From: Lathyrus oleraceus
Lineage: Eukaryota > Streptophyta > Magnoliopsida > Fabales > Fabaceae
DNA length: 64,000 nucleotides
Reading direction: 5' to 3'
Assembly (NCBI RefSeq): GCF_024323335.1
Contig: NC_066581.1
Location: 34,180,699-34,244,698 of the forward strand
How positions within the stretch are numbered: the stretch's first letter is position 1; each line of letters opens with the position of its first letter. Positions 1 to 9,691 of the stretch are shown one piece after another. A program made the position numbers and the translations under genes. The notes below the pieces were generated by a model, which made no database searches, was not told the DNA's origin, and saw only the letters and a list, made by a program, of their open reading frames with translations.

Positions 1-3000
1 TCTGGGCGCTTGTTTCAATCCATATAGAGCTTTGTATAATCTGTACACCATCCCTTCCTGATTCTTTTTCACAAATCCAGGAGGTTGTGACACGTAAACT
101 TCTTCTTCTAATGGACCGTTCAGAAATGCAGATTTTACATCTAAATGCATCAGAGGCCAATTCCTGTTAGCAGCTATTGCAATCACCATTCTGATTGTTT
201 CATGTCTTGCTACAGGTGCAAACACTTCAGAGTAATCCAGCCCAGGTTTCTGTAGAAATCCTCTGGCTACCAACCTTGCTTTATGTTTGCCAATTGAACC
301 ATCTGGCTTTAACTTCTGCTTGAAAACCCATCTGACGCTGATGGCTTTCTTGTCTTTTGGAAGTTCAGTCAGCTTCCAAGTCTTGTTCCTCTCTATAGCA
401 TCAAGTTCTTCTTTCATGGCCTTCAGCCAGAGCTTCTGCTTAAGAGCCTCTTCTGTACTTATGAGTTTAGAGTCTACTAACATGGCACACTGAATAACTT
501 CTCCTTCAGAGTCTACTTCAGTGTCTTGCAGCATGTCAAATTCTGCATATCTTCTGGGGATGTTTCTGACTCTTTGTGGTCTCTGAACTTGTTCAGAGTC
601 TTCAACTTCAGAGTTTCTACCTTCAGATGGTTGACTTCCTCCAGAGCTTTGACCATCTTCAGGGTCTGGCATATTTCCAAAGTCTGAATTGCCACCAGAA
701 TCTGGATTACCATCAGAGTCAGGATCATCAGAGTCTGAAACATCAGAGTCTGCAACATCAGAGTCTGGAACATCAGAGTCTGGAACATCAGATTCTGGAT
801 CACTATCAGAGTCAGAATCAACGTCAGAATTTACTCCAACCTCAGAAATTCTGAACTCTGACCTTTCTTCAGAAGTTCTAACATCAGAATCAGATTGAGA
901 CTTATCCCAATTCCAAACTTCTGATTCCTTCACAATCACATCTCTGCTGAATTCAATTTTATTGGTTTCTGGACAATAGAGCTTGTATGCACCTGTACTG
1001 TGGTACCCTATCAGAATCATCACTTTGCTTCTATCATCCAGCTTCTGTCTTCTGGCTTCTGGAACATGTTTATAGCAAACAGAACCAAACACCTTCAGAT
1101 GACTAACACTTTGCTTATCTCCAGTCCACTTCTGTATTGGAACTATTTCCTTCAACTTCTTCGTAGGACATCGGTTGAGTACATACGTTGCAGTGGCAAC
1201 AGCTTCTCCCCAGAGCTTCTGAGGAAGTTTCTTCTCCTTTAGCATGCTTCTCACCATATCAAGCAAAGTGCGGTTTCTTCTTTCAGCAAGACCATTGTGT
1301 TGAGGGGTATAAGGAGCAGTAACCTCATGCTCAATTCCATTCTCCTCACAGAATTTCTGGAATTCTTTGGAGTTATACTCACCTCCACCGTCAGTTCTAA
1401 GAATCTTCAACTTCTGACCACTCTGATTCTCAGCCTTCATTCTGAACTTCTTGAATTCATCAAACACCTCGTGTTTAAACTTAATAAGGGATACCCATGT
1501 CATTCTTGTGAATTCATCAACAAATAACACGAAGTATTTATTCCCTCCAATCGATGCTACTGGAAATGGACCACACACATCAGAATGTACAACTCCCAAG
1601 GCATGTTTTGCTCTTGGAGCAGTTTCTGACGCAAATGGCAATCGTGGTTGTTTTCCTTCCATGCAAACTTTGCATGACTTTTCAGGCTTCTTAATTGCAG
1701 GAATTCCATGTACCAACTTCTTTGAATTCAGATGTTTTAAGCTTCTGAAATTCAAATGACCAAATCTTCTGTGCCACAGCTCACTCTCCTTCTCAGCACT
1801 TGTTGCACTAAGACATTCTGAGTCTGCAGTTCTGACATTCACCTTGAATGTTCTATTCCTTCCCTGTTCTGACTCCATAATCAACTTCTGATTGCAGTCA
1901 TACAACTTCAGAAGATTGTCTTTCATGGTAACTGAAAAACCTTTCTCAATTAATTGTCCCACACTCATCAGATTGCTTCTGATGCCAGGTACATACCACA
2001 CGTTCTGAATCAATGCTGTTTTCCCATTGTTCAGAGTCACTCTGACATTTCCCATACCTTCTGCATTAAGATATTTGTCATCAGCACATCTGATCTTTGT
2101 CCTCTTTTCAGAGTCAAAGTCAACCAGCCATTTCTTGTTTCCAGTAAGATGATTTGAACAACCAGTGTCCATATACCACCAGTCTATCAGATCCATATCA
2201 TCAGATTCAGAGGCCATCAATAGCACAGATTCGTCATCAGAACTTCTGGCTATATTTGCTTCTTCTGATTTTCTCTCCTTGTTTGACCAACAGTCTCTAG
2301 CAAAGTGACCAAACTTCTTACAACAGTAACATTGGATCTTCTTCTTGTCATACTTCTCTTTTCCCTTCTGAGCATTCTTTTGTCTATCAGAGGTTGAGCT
2401 TTCTGACTTCTGACCACCATCAGATCTTCTCCTGGCTTCTGACTGCTTCTGATACCTCCTATCAGAAGTTGCTTTCAGAGCCTGCTGCTCTACTTCCCTT
2501 TCAGAAGTTCTCTCAGTCAAACGCAACTCTTGCGCTTCTAGACTGCTCTGCAGCTCTTCAATTCTCATGGTGCTCAGATCTTTGGAATGTTCTATTGCTA
2601 CCACAATGTAATCAAATTGACAGGTAAGGGATCTCAATACCTTCTCCATGATTGTTTCTTCAGAAAGAGTTTCTCCACACGCTTTCATCTCATTAGTGAT
2701 CAGAATCACTCTGGAGATGTATTCAGAAACTTTCTCATTATTCTTCATGTTGAGATTCTCATATTGCTTTCTCAAGGACTGAAGCTTCACCTTCTTCACT
2801 GATGCGTCACCACCATAACATCTAACCAGTGTGTCCCACGCAGCCTTTGCTGTCGTTGAATCTGCAATCTTCTCAAACACATTTACATCAACACATTGAT
2901 GAATGAAGAACAATGCTTTCTGATCCTTCTTCCTTACTTCCTTCTGCGCGTTTTTCTGTTCATCCGTCGCATCTGCTGCTACCGGAACATAACCATCAGT

Positions 3001-3117
3001 GACAAGATCTAGAACATCTTGAGCACCGAACAGTACACGCATTTGGATCATCCAACGATTCCAGTTTTTACCGTCAAATACTGGAAGTTTGGTGTTCATG
3101 TTGCCGTTTCCGTTCAT
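1..3117 (-). CDS. Ty1/copia gag-pol polyprotein, open at the left edge
   Basis: One unbroken minus-strand frame runs from an ATG at 3117 to base 1, 1039 codons without a stop, and continues outside the window. Visible in order: gag; a CCHC zinc knuckle ([14 protein letters not shown], about residues 263-276); a protease motif DTGCSNH near residue 320; an integrase core with D513, D576 and E612, giving the expected D,D35E spacing; an acidic Ser-Asp repeat linker (about residues 760-830); and the start of reverse transcriptase with KARLVARGF and the first catalytic Asp in [10 protein letters not shown] near residue 992. The window ends before the second RT Asp motif and RNase H. The order protease-integrase-RT is the copia order, and the motifs resemble Tork/TNT1-like elements (family knowledge). 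The start is supported by the primer binding site and LTR just upstream. The intact frame suggests a recent insertion. Confidence 0.93.
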   Translation of the reverse strand, partial: MNGNGNMNTKLPVFDGKNWNRWMIQMRVLFGAQDVLDLVTDGYVPVAADATDEQKNAQKEVRKKDQKALFFIHQCVDVNVFEKIADSTTAKAAWDTLVRCYGGDASVKKVKLQSLRKQYENLNMKNNEKVSEYISRVILITNEMKACGETLSEETIMEKVLRSLTCQFDYIVVAIEHSKDLSTMRIEELQSSLEAQELRLTERTSEREVEQQALKATSDRRYQKQSEARRRSDGGQKSESSTSDRQKNAQKGKEKYDKKKIQCYCCKKFGHFARDCWSNKERKSEEANIARSSDDESVLLMASESDDMDLIDWWYMDTGCSNHLTGNKKWLVDFDSEKRTKIRCADDKYLNAEGMGNVRVTLNNGKTALIQNVWYVPGIRSNLMSVGQLIEKGFSVTMKDNLLKLYDCNQKLIMESEQGRNRTFKVNVRTADSECLSATSAEKESELWHRRFGHLNFRSLKHLNSKKLVHGIPAIKKPEKSCKVCMEGKQPRLPFASETAPRAKHALGVVHSDVCGPFPVASIGGNKYFVLFVDEFTRMTWVSLIKFKHEVFDEFKKFRMKAENQSGQKLKILRTDGGGEYNSKEFQKFCEENGIEHEVTAPYTPQHNGLAERRNRTLLDMVRSMLKEKKLPQKLWGEAVATATYVLNRCPTKKLKEIVPIQKWTGDKQSVSHLKVFGSVCYKHVPEARRQKLDDRSKVMILIGYHSTGAYKLYCPETNKIEFSRDVIVKESEVWNWDKSQSDSDVRTSEERSEFRISEVGVNSDVDSDSDSDPESDVPDSDVPDSDVADSDVSDSDDPDSDGNPDSGGNSDFGNMPDPEDGQSSGGSQPSEGRNSEVEDSEQVQRPQRVRNIPRRYAEFDMLQDTEVDSEGEVIQCAMLVDSKLISTEEALKQKLWLKAMKEELDAIERNKTWKLTELPKDKKAISVRWVFKQKLKPDGSIGKHKARLVARGFLQKPGLDYSEVFAPVARHETIRMVIAIAANRNWPLMHLDVKSAFLNGPLEEEVYVSQPPGFVKKNQEGMVYRLYKALYGLKQAPR
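700..800 (-). repeat. 15-bp tandem repeat encoding a Ser-Asp linker in the copia polyprotein
   Basis: Five tandem variants of catcagagtctggaa stay in the polyprotein frame and encode D-(V/P)-S-D style repeats between integrase and RT. The array lies in the linker, not in a catalytic domain, and its length is a multiple of three. Confidence 0.85.
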
Positions 3118-3292
3118 CTTTCTACCTTGCACAGTACACTCAGATTTCTCACACAGTGTTTCCCAACCCACAGAATTAAAATTCTGATCAGATTTTGTTC
3201 AAGATTCAACACGAATCTAAGAATCAAAACCAAACACACAAGACCTCACGTTCACTCGTGTTTCCCGTGTTTCCCAATGAATCCGAACCGGA

Positions 3293-3305
3293 GCTCTAGA
3301 TACCA
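3293..3305 (-). other. Primer binding site of the left copia element
   Basis: On the minus strand the sequence TGGTATCTAGAGC lies two bases from the LTR end. It matches the usual plant copia primer site for initiator tRNA-Met (TGGTATCAGAGC) except for one inserted base. It fixes the orientation and the LTR inner edge. Confidence 0.75.
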
Positions 3306-3402
3306 ATTGTTGGTGCAAAGGTAGAATATATGATGAATGGAAATATTCTTATTCAGAGAATGATGGCTACAAAAAGGATTAAAAGTTACAATGATTGACA
3401 CC

Positions 3403-3411
3403 CTATTTATA
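3403..3411 (-). promoter_or_regulatory. TATA box of the left copia LTR
   Basis: TATAAATAG on the minus strand lies about 290 bp upstream of the gag ATG and about 100 bp from the LTR inner edge, where a copia promoter would be expected. Confidence 0.6.
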
Positions 3412-3416
3412 AGCCT

Positions 3417-3540
3417 CTAACAAACTTAAATATGAATCAAATCTAATATTTAAATCTAATATCTAACAAACTTAAATATGAATCAAATCTAATATTTAAA
3501 TCTAATATCTAACAAACTTAAATATGAATTAAATCTAATA
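3417..3540 (-). repeat. 46-bp tandem repeat in the copia LTR, 2.6 copies
   Basis: Units start at 3417, 3463 and 3509 and are nearly identical (beginning ctaacaaacttaaatatg). The array lies just upstream of the TATA box on the minus strand, the position of enhancer-like repeats in plant copia LTRs. The third unit is partial and decays after about 3535. Confidence 0.85.
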
Positions 3541-3568
3541 AAATCTAATAATTTTTATGTAACGAATT

Positions 3569-3837
3569 GGTCTTTAAGTTTTTTTTAACAACTTGGTTCT
3601 TTAAGTTACCAAACGTGTGTATCATTATCCTTTTCTAACCGAGTGAATGTGCTAATTGTGGATGCAATTAAATTGAGTGGTATGAAAATGATGAAGTGCA
3701 ATCATAAATACAACAGTCACACATTTCTAAATGTTCAAAATGTGGAAAAAAAGAATGTAGAAATCACCCTAAATGACCAAATTATTAAAAAAAAAAAATT
3801 ATAGAACCAACTTGTTAAAAAAATAACTTAAAAGATC
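3569..3837. mobile_element. MITE with about 36-bp terminal inverted repeats
   Basis: The left end (3569-3605, ggtctttaagtt then a T run, then aacaacttggttct) is the reverse complement, with a few mismatches and one-base gaps, of the right end (3801-3837). The element is about 269 bp, non-coding and AT-rich. No clear target duplication was seen, so the superfamily is not assigned. It abuts the copia LTR. Confidence 0.7.
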
Positions 3838-4112
3838 TATGGTATAAGTTTGCATAAAATATATTTAATGATATCGGTGGTTTAAAAAATATCATAAAAT
3901 TTTGTATTTTTATTAAAAAAAATCATAATTTTTTTTGTTTTTATTTTATTTTTTATAAAATGATACTGGTGCTTGGATCATAAATTGTGTTTTCATTCAA
4001 AATATCATAAGATATATTTGTTGGATTCAAATTTTTTATAAAATAGAGATCCAAAAAATGCTTGACACTCTATAATTGGACTTGTGGTTAAAACAATATA
4101 TTTATCATAATT
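3838..4112. other. AT-rich spacer, nothing recognised
   Basis: A/T-rich with poly-A and poly-T tracts. No coding similarity, RNA gene or clear repeat seen. Confidence 0.6.
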
Positions 4113-4200
4113 TTTAAATTTTTGTGTAAGTTTTAATTTTTTTACTATTAATTTAATTAAAAATAATATTTATTTTTATTTTTATGTATCTTCTTGAAAC
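4113..4200. repeat. LINE tail segment, first copy of a pair
   Basis: About 65 bp ending tatgtatcttcttgaaa is almost identical to 8236-8300. It overlaps the 3' end of the LINE fragment, so the second copy may be the 3' tail of another severely truncated LINE. Confidence 0.75.
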
Positions 4201-4885
4201 CACATATCCGAACCACGCAAGTCTATTTTCCACCATCTTGTCTAATGTAGGTTCTACCCCAACATCCTCTCTAATATTTTCATTTATAATTCTATCATAT
4301 CTAGTCTTATCACACATCCAACACAATATCATCATATCTATTATACTAACTTTATTCTCGTGTTGAGTCTTAATCTCCTAATATTGTGTCACGTACAACA
4401 TCGTTGGTCTTACCGTATTCCAATGAAAAAATTTCCTTCAGCTTGAGTGGTACCTTTACGTCACATAAAATCCCTGAAACTCTCGTCCATTTCAACCATC
4501 CAACTTGAATTTGGTGGTTTACATCCCTTTCTATTTCTCAATCATTTTGTATTATAGGCCCAATATTTTCAAACAGTGTGACTTGAGGGATGATATGGGT
4601 CTCCAACTTTCATCTCTAGGTAAAATGCTAATTCTTTTGTTGAACTTACATTTCATATACTTTGTCTTACTTCTGTTTAGGCGAAAACCATGTGTTTTTA
4701 AATCTCGTCTCCAAGTCACAAACTTCTCATTTAAATCCTTATTCGACTTTCCAAGTAAGACTATATCATCTATAAAAAACATGTATCTCAATCCTAGCTC
4801 TTAAATGTATTCCGCAAATACAAGCAAAATTGAGGTAAAAAATGTATGAGCTTAGAGTTAAACCTTGATGCAAAACTCTCAAAGA
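4153..4885 (-). pseudogene. Decayed LINE (non-LTR) reverse transcriptase fragment
   Basis: Minus-strand conceptual translation gives a run of LINE RT landmarks in order but in several frames: LHQG-TLSSYIF near 4870; FIDDIVLLG (usual F-A-D-D motif) near 4780; FRLNRSKTKYMKC near 4680; GWLKWTRVSGILCD and VPLKLKE near 4490-4430; then MCDKTRYDRIINENIRE and VENRLAWFGYV near 4310-4200. These match the C-terminal half of plant LINE reverse transcriptases (family knowledge). Frame changes and stops show it is dead. The element 5' part (endonuclease) is not present; it is 5'-truncated like most LINE copies. The AT-rich tail beyond 4153 is repeated at 8.24-8.30 kb. Confidence 0.85.
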
Positions 4886-5300
4886 TAGAAGCCAAAAATA
4901 TATTTAATACTAAAAAAAGTTATGCAGCTAATTTTTTAAAAAAAATTGTCTAAATTGGTTACCACTAATTTTCTAACCATATACAACTAATTTTCAAAAA
5001 AAAAATTGTGCAAAATTAAACAAATTAAAATCATTTCTTTAAAAATTTATTTAAATACATTTGTTTTGTACTGGAACTAGAAATAGTTGAAGTAGGTGGT
5101 GCGGAATCCTGAGCTGGTGGTGTTGATCTCTGATACAACGATGCGGGGTGGACCTGCATAGTTAGTACTCCAACATCCAAGTCAGTTCAAGATATGGTTG
5201 TAGCAAAAAATGGAGATCAAAAAGTGTACCTTGCTTTCAGTGTAACATGACTTTTATACCTTGGGTCAAGTGGAATGGATTTGAATTGATTTAGACCTTA
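4886..5300. other. Spacer, nothing firmly recognised
   Basis: AT-rich to about 5050. A GC-richer stretch follows at 5090-5230 containing gcggggtggacctgcatagt and a string about things like actccaacatccaagtcagt. This resembles repeated plant intergenic sequence, but I could not assign a family. Confidence 0.4.
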
Positions 5301-5329
5301 ATCATTTGGGCCTTTGGCCAACCCAGAAC

Positions 5330-6135
5330 ATTTGCATTGGGTTGATGATGCCAATGTTGATGATATGCAAGTTGAGTACCACCGTCAGTGTGCATTGAGG
5401 TGTTACCTCTTACTCTTGGTTGACACGTCTATTTTTGTGGATAAAAATGCAACCTATGTCGATGTGGTCTACCTGAAAAGCTTCATTGACTAGATGACGA
5501 TTCATGAGTACAATTAAGGGCCCTCCTGTTTGGTCTACATGTACTCAACGTTGGGCGAGTGTTGTCTTTCGAAGATAAATCAGATGACAGAAAGCTGCAC
5601 ATTGCTTACAACAATTTACCGTTACTAATATTTTCATAATTATTTTGATACATTTGTTATTAATATTTTATTTGAACCATTTTCATGGATCATCTCCCAA
5701 TTACCTCTCATTATCGGGTGGGAACCTGTGCCTACCTACACTGAGGATTGACCACGTGCTGCCGCTTTTGTGCATACAGAGGGAATAATGCGATCAAGCT
5801 ATTCAGGGTGTATCTTGACCATAATGTAGTTGATGACATTTCCTTTTTCCCTTTCGGTGGTCACCGCCAGATGCGTCCTCTTGAACTCATTTCGTTATAC
5901 TTCAGATGGCTGGAATATGGGGCAGGTATGTTGTATCAGTATCTTCCAGAGAAAGTGATGTGTCAGTTTGGGTATCTACATATTAGTCTGAGACTCCCCT
6001 CAGAGGCTCTTTCACCGTCTATAAGGTATCACACCCTATCATGACACCAGACGCTCCCTAAAAGACCAATTTGGCCTTCTAGTTGGGAGGTACTTGAGGC
6101 TAGGAATGACCACATCCAAGACGTGAGCAGCGATG
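5330..6135 (+). pseudogene. Broken plant mobile domain (MAIN-like / PP7 long-form-like) gene
   Basis: Plus-strand translation contains CYLLLLVDTSIFVDKNATY, then a tag stop at 5491-5493 and a taa stop at 5515-5517 in the same frame, then CLVYMYSTLGECCL. After a probable intron or gap come GWEPVPTYTED followed by a tga stop, a frame change near 5780, then FRVYLDHNVVDDISFFPFGG, a W-L-E-Y-G-A segment, RYHTLS, and after another frame change WEVLEARNDHIQD. These follow the order of the plant mobile domain (PF10536), which is found in MAIN-like host proteins and fused to Mutator/Ty elements. At least three stops and two frameshifts make it non-functional. Whether it came from a host gene or a transposon-captured copy cannot be told. 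Confidence 0.85.
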
Positions 6136-7690
6136 TGCCGTCTCTAAGAGGGGGTGAATTAGATTTATTGTACTTTTCTTGATTTAAAGCGTTAGCATTG
6201 ATTTTTTTATTTTTCAGAGTTGATATGAAAATAAATATGCTGAAAAATAATTGCAAAAAGTAAAAGAGACAACCATATATCCTGGTTCCCCTCAAAATCC
6301 GAGAGTACATTCAGTCAGTCCCCTTACGGAATAAGAAATTTTCCGCTATGTCAGATTTTTGTATGAGTCTTCCACCAAGATCTATCCTACAATCTTCTAA
6401 CATAAGCAAGACAAGAGAAAAAGAAAACAATCATTTCTTTTTCACTCTCTTATTTCCAAAAATCCTGGACAACAAGATATACACAAATATAAGTTTGTAA
6501 CATAAGTTATATTTTTTGAATAAATTATGTATTAATTGATCTTCTCTTTGTATTGATCACAGTCTAAACATATACACCTAAATGCTTAGAATAATATAAA
6601 TGAAACTTTAATGAATATGTATGAAAGTTCATGCAAAAAGTTTCATATTTAAAAGTTTAGAAACTTGTTTGGATTATGAGATGTGAAAGTTGTATATCAA
6701 AGAATCTCTTTTGAAATATCAAAGTTTTATGTCTAAGAGTTTCTATTTCAAAACTGAAATCAAAGGTGTATATACATGCAATATATCCTTTTGAAAAAGT
6801 GTATATTCATGAAACACTTCCATGTTTGATGTATGAAAGTTACAAAATGTTGGAATCAGATTTTTCATGAAAAAGTGTCACTGCTTCAGTGGTAACCGGT
6901 TAACATAATAAGCGTAACCGATTACAGTTGAAGCGATATGTAAAATTTGAAATTCTTGAACGTGTAAATGGTTACCATAAATGGTGTAACGGTTACACCT
7001 GATACTTTTTTAAAAACTAATGTATTTTTACGTTAATGTAACATGTGGAAGCTGTGACCGTTTTAAAGTGTTGTTATGGCGGGTTCAAATGCCACAATTT
7101 ACCAAAAACAGAATGTTTGAAGTAATCTTCTAAAAGATAAGTTCCACATAATGTTAAAATGAATGCATGCACAAGATTAAATGATCATGATAATTTGGAG
7201 CAATTAAGATATATATACTTGATTTGTAAAGAATACTCAATCATCTTGATTCTTTCATTGACTTTCCAAAACTTATGATCATTTGAACTTGATTGCTCTA
7301 CTCTTCAAGCTTTGACTTCTTTTTTTGATACGTTTGTCTTCGTCAAAACTATAATCAAGGACAAGAAGAACTCTTCTTCACACGTTTTTCGCTGTATTGT
7401 GAATATGGCAAGATCGGACATGGATACATTACTTTTCAAGGAAGATAATCCTCAGTTCGCCCTCGTAGAAGGCGTTATTGTAGAGGTTCGGAATGCGTGG
7501 AACTACAGGCGAATAAGCTAGGGGGTTAGACATACGCAGTCGTTTATGTTTGGTTGTATTTTATTTTTTTGCATTTTCGGACAAATGTTATGTATGGTCT
7601 TGACTTTTAAATTTACTTTAATTAATGTATGAATTTTTAATTTTATTTTACTTTAATATAAATTAGGCTAAAAAAATACAATGTTAAGAT
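6136..7690. other. Intergenic, probable LTR-element relic, no gene supported
   Basis: The string agagggggtgaattag (6147-6163) and the segment around 6280-6400 resemble plant LTR-retrotransposon flanks, but no LTR pair or coding domain is visible. A GTAACCGGTTAC-type motif group lies at 6890-7000. A 69-codon frame at 7312-7521 has no recognisable domain. Confidence 0.4.
6888..7000. repeat. Pair of diverged GTAACCGGTTAC palindromic modules
   Basis: Four half-diverged copies of a GTAACCGGTTAC palindrome occur in two pairs: gtaaccggtta plus gtaaccgattac, then gtaaatggttac plus gtaacggttac, separated by about 70 bp. Related palindromes are dispersed in legume repeats (recollection). Confidence 0.55.
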
Positions 7691-8170
7691 AATGTCGCTG
7701 CCTTGAAATCAATAGGGGGATTTTCGGAGAGGTATATTTGAAATATCCATTATGTGTAATTAACACACTTCTAATACCTTTTAAATGACTTCAGGTGATA
7801 TTTTGAATATGCACCTCCAAAAACATCCTGGAAAATTTATAAAGATGCATCTCCGGACCCGATTTTGACAAAAAATGGGTGTCTGACTGAATTACGAAGG
7901 TTGTTGTGAATTAAAGTGTTTTCAGAGATGCATCTCCGAACATAAAGGATATTTTTGAATTTCCAAAAGTATGTGGCGCACATCTAAGAGTGGAAAAAGT
8001 ATTCCCCTAATAGAATGATATATTATATGGCACACAAAAAATTGATGACAAAAATATGAGGGAAGTTTTAATATTCTACGAATATGTATCTACGGACAAA
8101 TTACAGAGATATATCTTCGAATAAAAAAATTACACTTCTAGAGCGTGACTCAGAATTGGCACAGGATGTG
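7690..8170. repeat. Dispersed repeat carrying GATGCATCTCCGAA half-palindromes
   Basis: The motif gatgcatctccgga or gatgcatctccgaa occurs at 7843-7857 and 7926-7941. Weaker forms (gtatctacgga, atatcttcga) lie near 8085-8130. Each is half of a TTCGGAGATGCATCTCCGAA palindrome. No coding content was seen. Confidence 0.5.
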
Positions 8171-8224
8171 TGTGTTTGGGTGCATCCAAATAAAAAAAAA
8201 CTACAATAATTTTTAATTTTTGTG

Positions 8225-8300
8225 ATTAGTTTTTAAATTTTTTATTATTAATTTAATTAAAAATAATATTTATTTTTATTTGTATGTATCTTCTTGAAAT
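8225..8300. repeat. LINE tail segment, second copy
   Basis: Nearly identical to 4130-4200 over about 65 bp. The DNA to its right is not similar to the LINE coding region, as expected if this is only the 3' tail of a very short LINE insertion, but other origins are possible. Confidence 0.7.
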
Positions 8301-8367
8301 CATAGAATTGTATAAACAAAGATGGAGGAAAAAATCTTCTATAACAAAAATCCGAGACGCAGAAGAA

Positions 8368-8457
8368 AAATCTCTCTGTAATGAAAATTGGAGACGGATA
8401 TAGAGAATAGATAAATCTCTCTGTAATGAAAATTTGAGACGGATATAGAGAATAGAT
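8368..8457. repeat. 45-bp direct tandem duplication
   Basis: Units 8368-8412 and 8413-8457 (aaatctctctgtaatgaaaa start) differ at one base. A partial related piece lies just to the left (caaaaatccgagacg). Confidence 0.9.
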
Positions 8458-8459
8458 TT

Positions 8460-9340
8460 GAGGGCAAAACAATAAGAAAAATTGATTGTTAGTTTGTTTA
8501 ATAGTGAATGACGTTAGACTTAATATGGATGATCGGAGTTCGATTCTATACAATTGCGATCAAAAAGAGATTGACATAGTTGATAGGATGACTCGGTCCA
8601 ATTGATCAAATACTGAGTTTAAAAAACAAAAGAAAAATGAGGATGAAGAATTATTTCCTCCCCATCCTGCCTAATTACAATAAATAGTGTGCCGAATATA
8701 TGTTAGTAAGGTATTGAGAAACCCACGTTGGTTATTGGTTAGCCATGCTTAATTCATTTTCTTCTCATGTCAACTCGTCAATAAATCATACTAGTACTAT
8801 TTTTTGGATCTCTATTGTAGTTTATTTATTAAATTATAAATTTTTTTCTTTTACCTTTATAAATCTGTCTTTCAATTTTTAAAATTTAAAAATAATGAAA
8901 TTTCTTTAGTAATTTAGTTTTACAAAATTATGTTCTATTTATAAATGTTAAAAACAAAAAATTAAAATAAATTTTAAAGATTTTAATTTTTGTTATTTTT
9001 AAAAAATATTAATTTATAATTATAACCAATTTTTATTTATATTAACAAATAAATATTATTCTGAATAATCTAATTTTAAATTAGCATCTTTCAATCATTT
9101 AATTCAACTAGCTTGAGCTACTTCACCTACCACTAATTTTGGTATTAACTTTTTTTTAGCCGTTAATCATGTGACATGCCCATATATCAGTTTAGAACAA
9201 TATAATTGTTTTAAAATGAATCTCGTTTTAACAAAAAAAAAATATTTTAAAATAATTCTCATTCTCATTTTATATACAAATGATTGTTATGTTTTTTTAA
9301 GTTTTAAAATATAATTGGAAAAGCATGGTGATCCAAGAGC
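8460..9340. other. AT-rich upstream region of NHX, nothing recognised
   Basis: Mostly A/T tracts. A weak pol III box-B-like string (gatcggagttcgattct, 8530-8546) was not convincing enough to call a SINE or tRNA. Confidence 0.5.
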
Positions 9341-9352
9341 TATAATAATAGG

Positions 9353-9359
9353 TATAAAT
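9353..9359 (+). promoter_or_regulatory. Probable TATA box of NHX
   Basis: TATAAAT lies about 340 bp upstream of the NHX ATG and is followed by a pyrimidine-rich leader (tcttctcttcctcttcctct). Several ATGs lie between here and the start codon, so a leader intron is possible. Confidence 0.5.
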
Positions 9360-9691
9360 GTAAGAGGCTTTCACTTTCTATTTCGTTCGTGATTCCCGCG
9401 TTACACGCTTCTTTACTTTTCAACCATTTTTCTCCGATTTTTCTTCTCTTCCTCTTCCTCTTCTCTCTTTTAACAAAAATCTCAAAACTCCATTAACGTT
9501 CCACTCACAATTTTATTCACGTCCATTCACCTTCCGTTACGTTATTTTTGTTTTTGTATGTTGGTATGAAAATGTGTTGTTGTTGCTATTGAATGGTACC
9601 TCAAGAGAAGATACATGGAATTGGCTTTGTAAAGTGTGCATTTGATTGCACAGATTAATTATACTGGTTTTTGTCATTCAAGGTTCAGAAA

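Larger units (their letters stand above)
3308..3565 (-). mobile_element. 5' LTR of the left copia element (outer end approximate)
   Basis: The inner edge is TGTTGG (plus strand) just outside the primer binding site. The LTR is short, about 250 bp. A TATA box (TATAAATAG, minus strand, 3403-3411) and a 46-bp tandem repeat lie inside it. I could not fix the outer end, because the far LTR is outside the window; it must lie before the MITE beginning at about 3569. Confidence 0.65.

Noticed and set aside
7312..7521. 69-codon frame after a T-rich leader
   Set aside because: No recognisable domain and no splice context; too short to call a gene.
8257..8553. 98-codon minus-strand frame
   Set aside because: Its repeats come from the 45-bp tandem duplication; composition is that of AT-rich noncoding DNA.
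8505..8580. Possible SINE or tRNA (gttcgattct box-B-like string)
   Set aside because: No credible box A at the right distance and no tRNA cloverleaf.
9671..9691. Upstream non-ATG extension of NHX by seven codons
   Set aside because: It starts with TTG and is not part of NHX families; the ATG at 9692 fits the family start.
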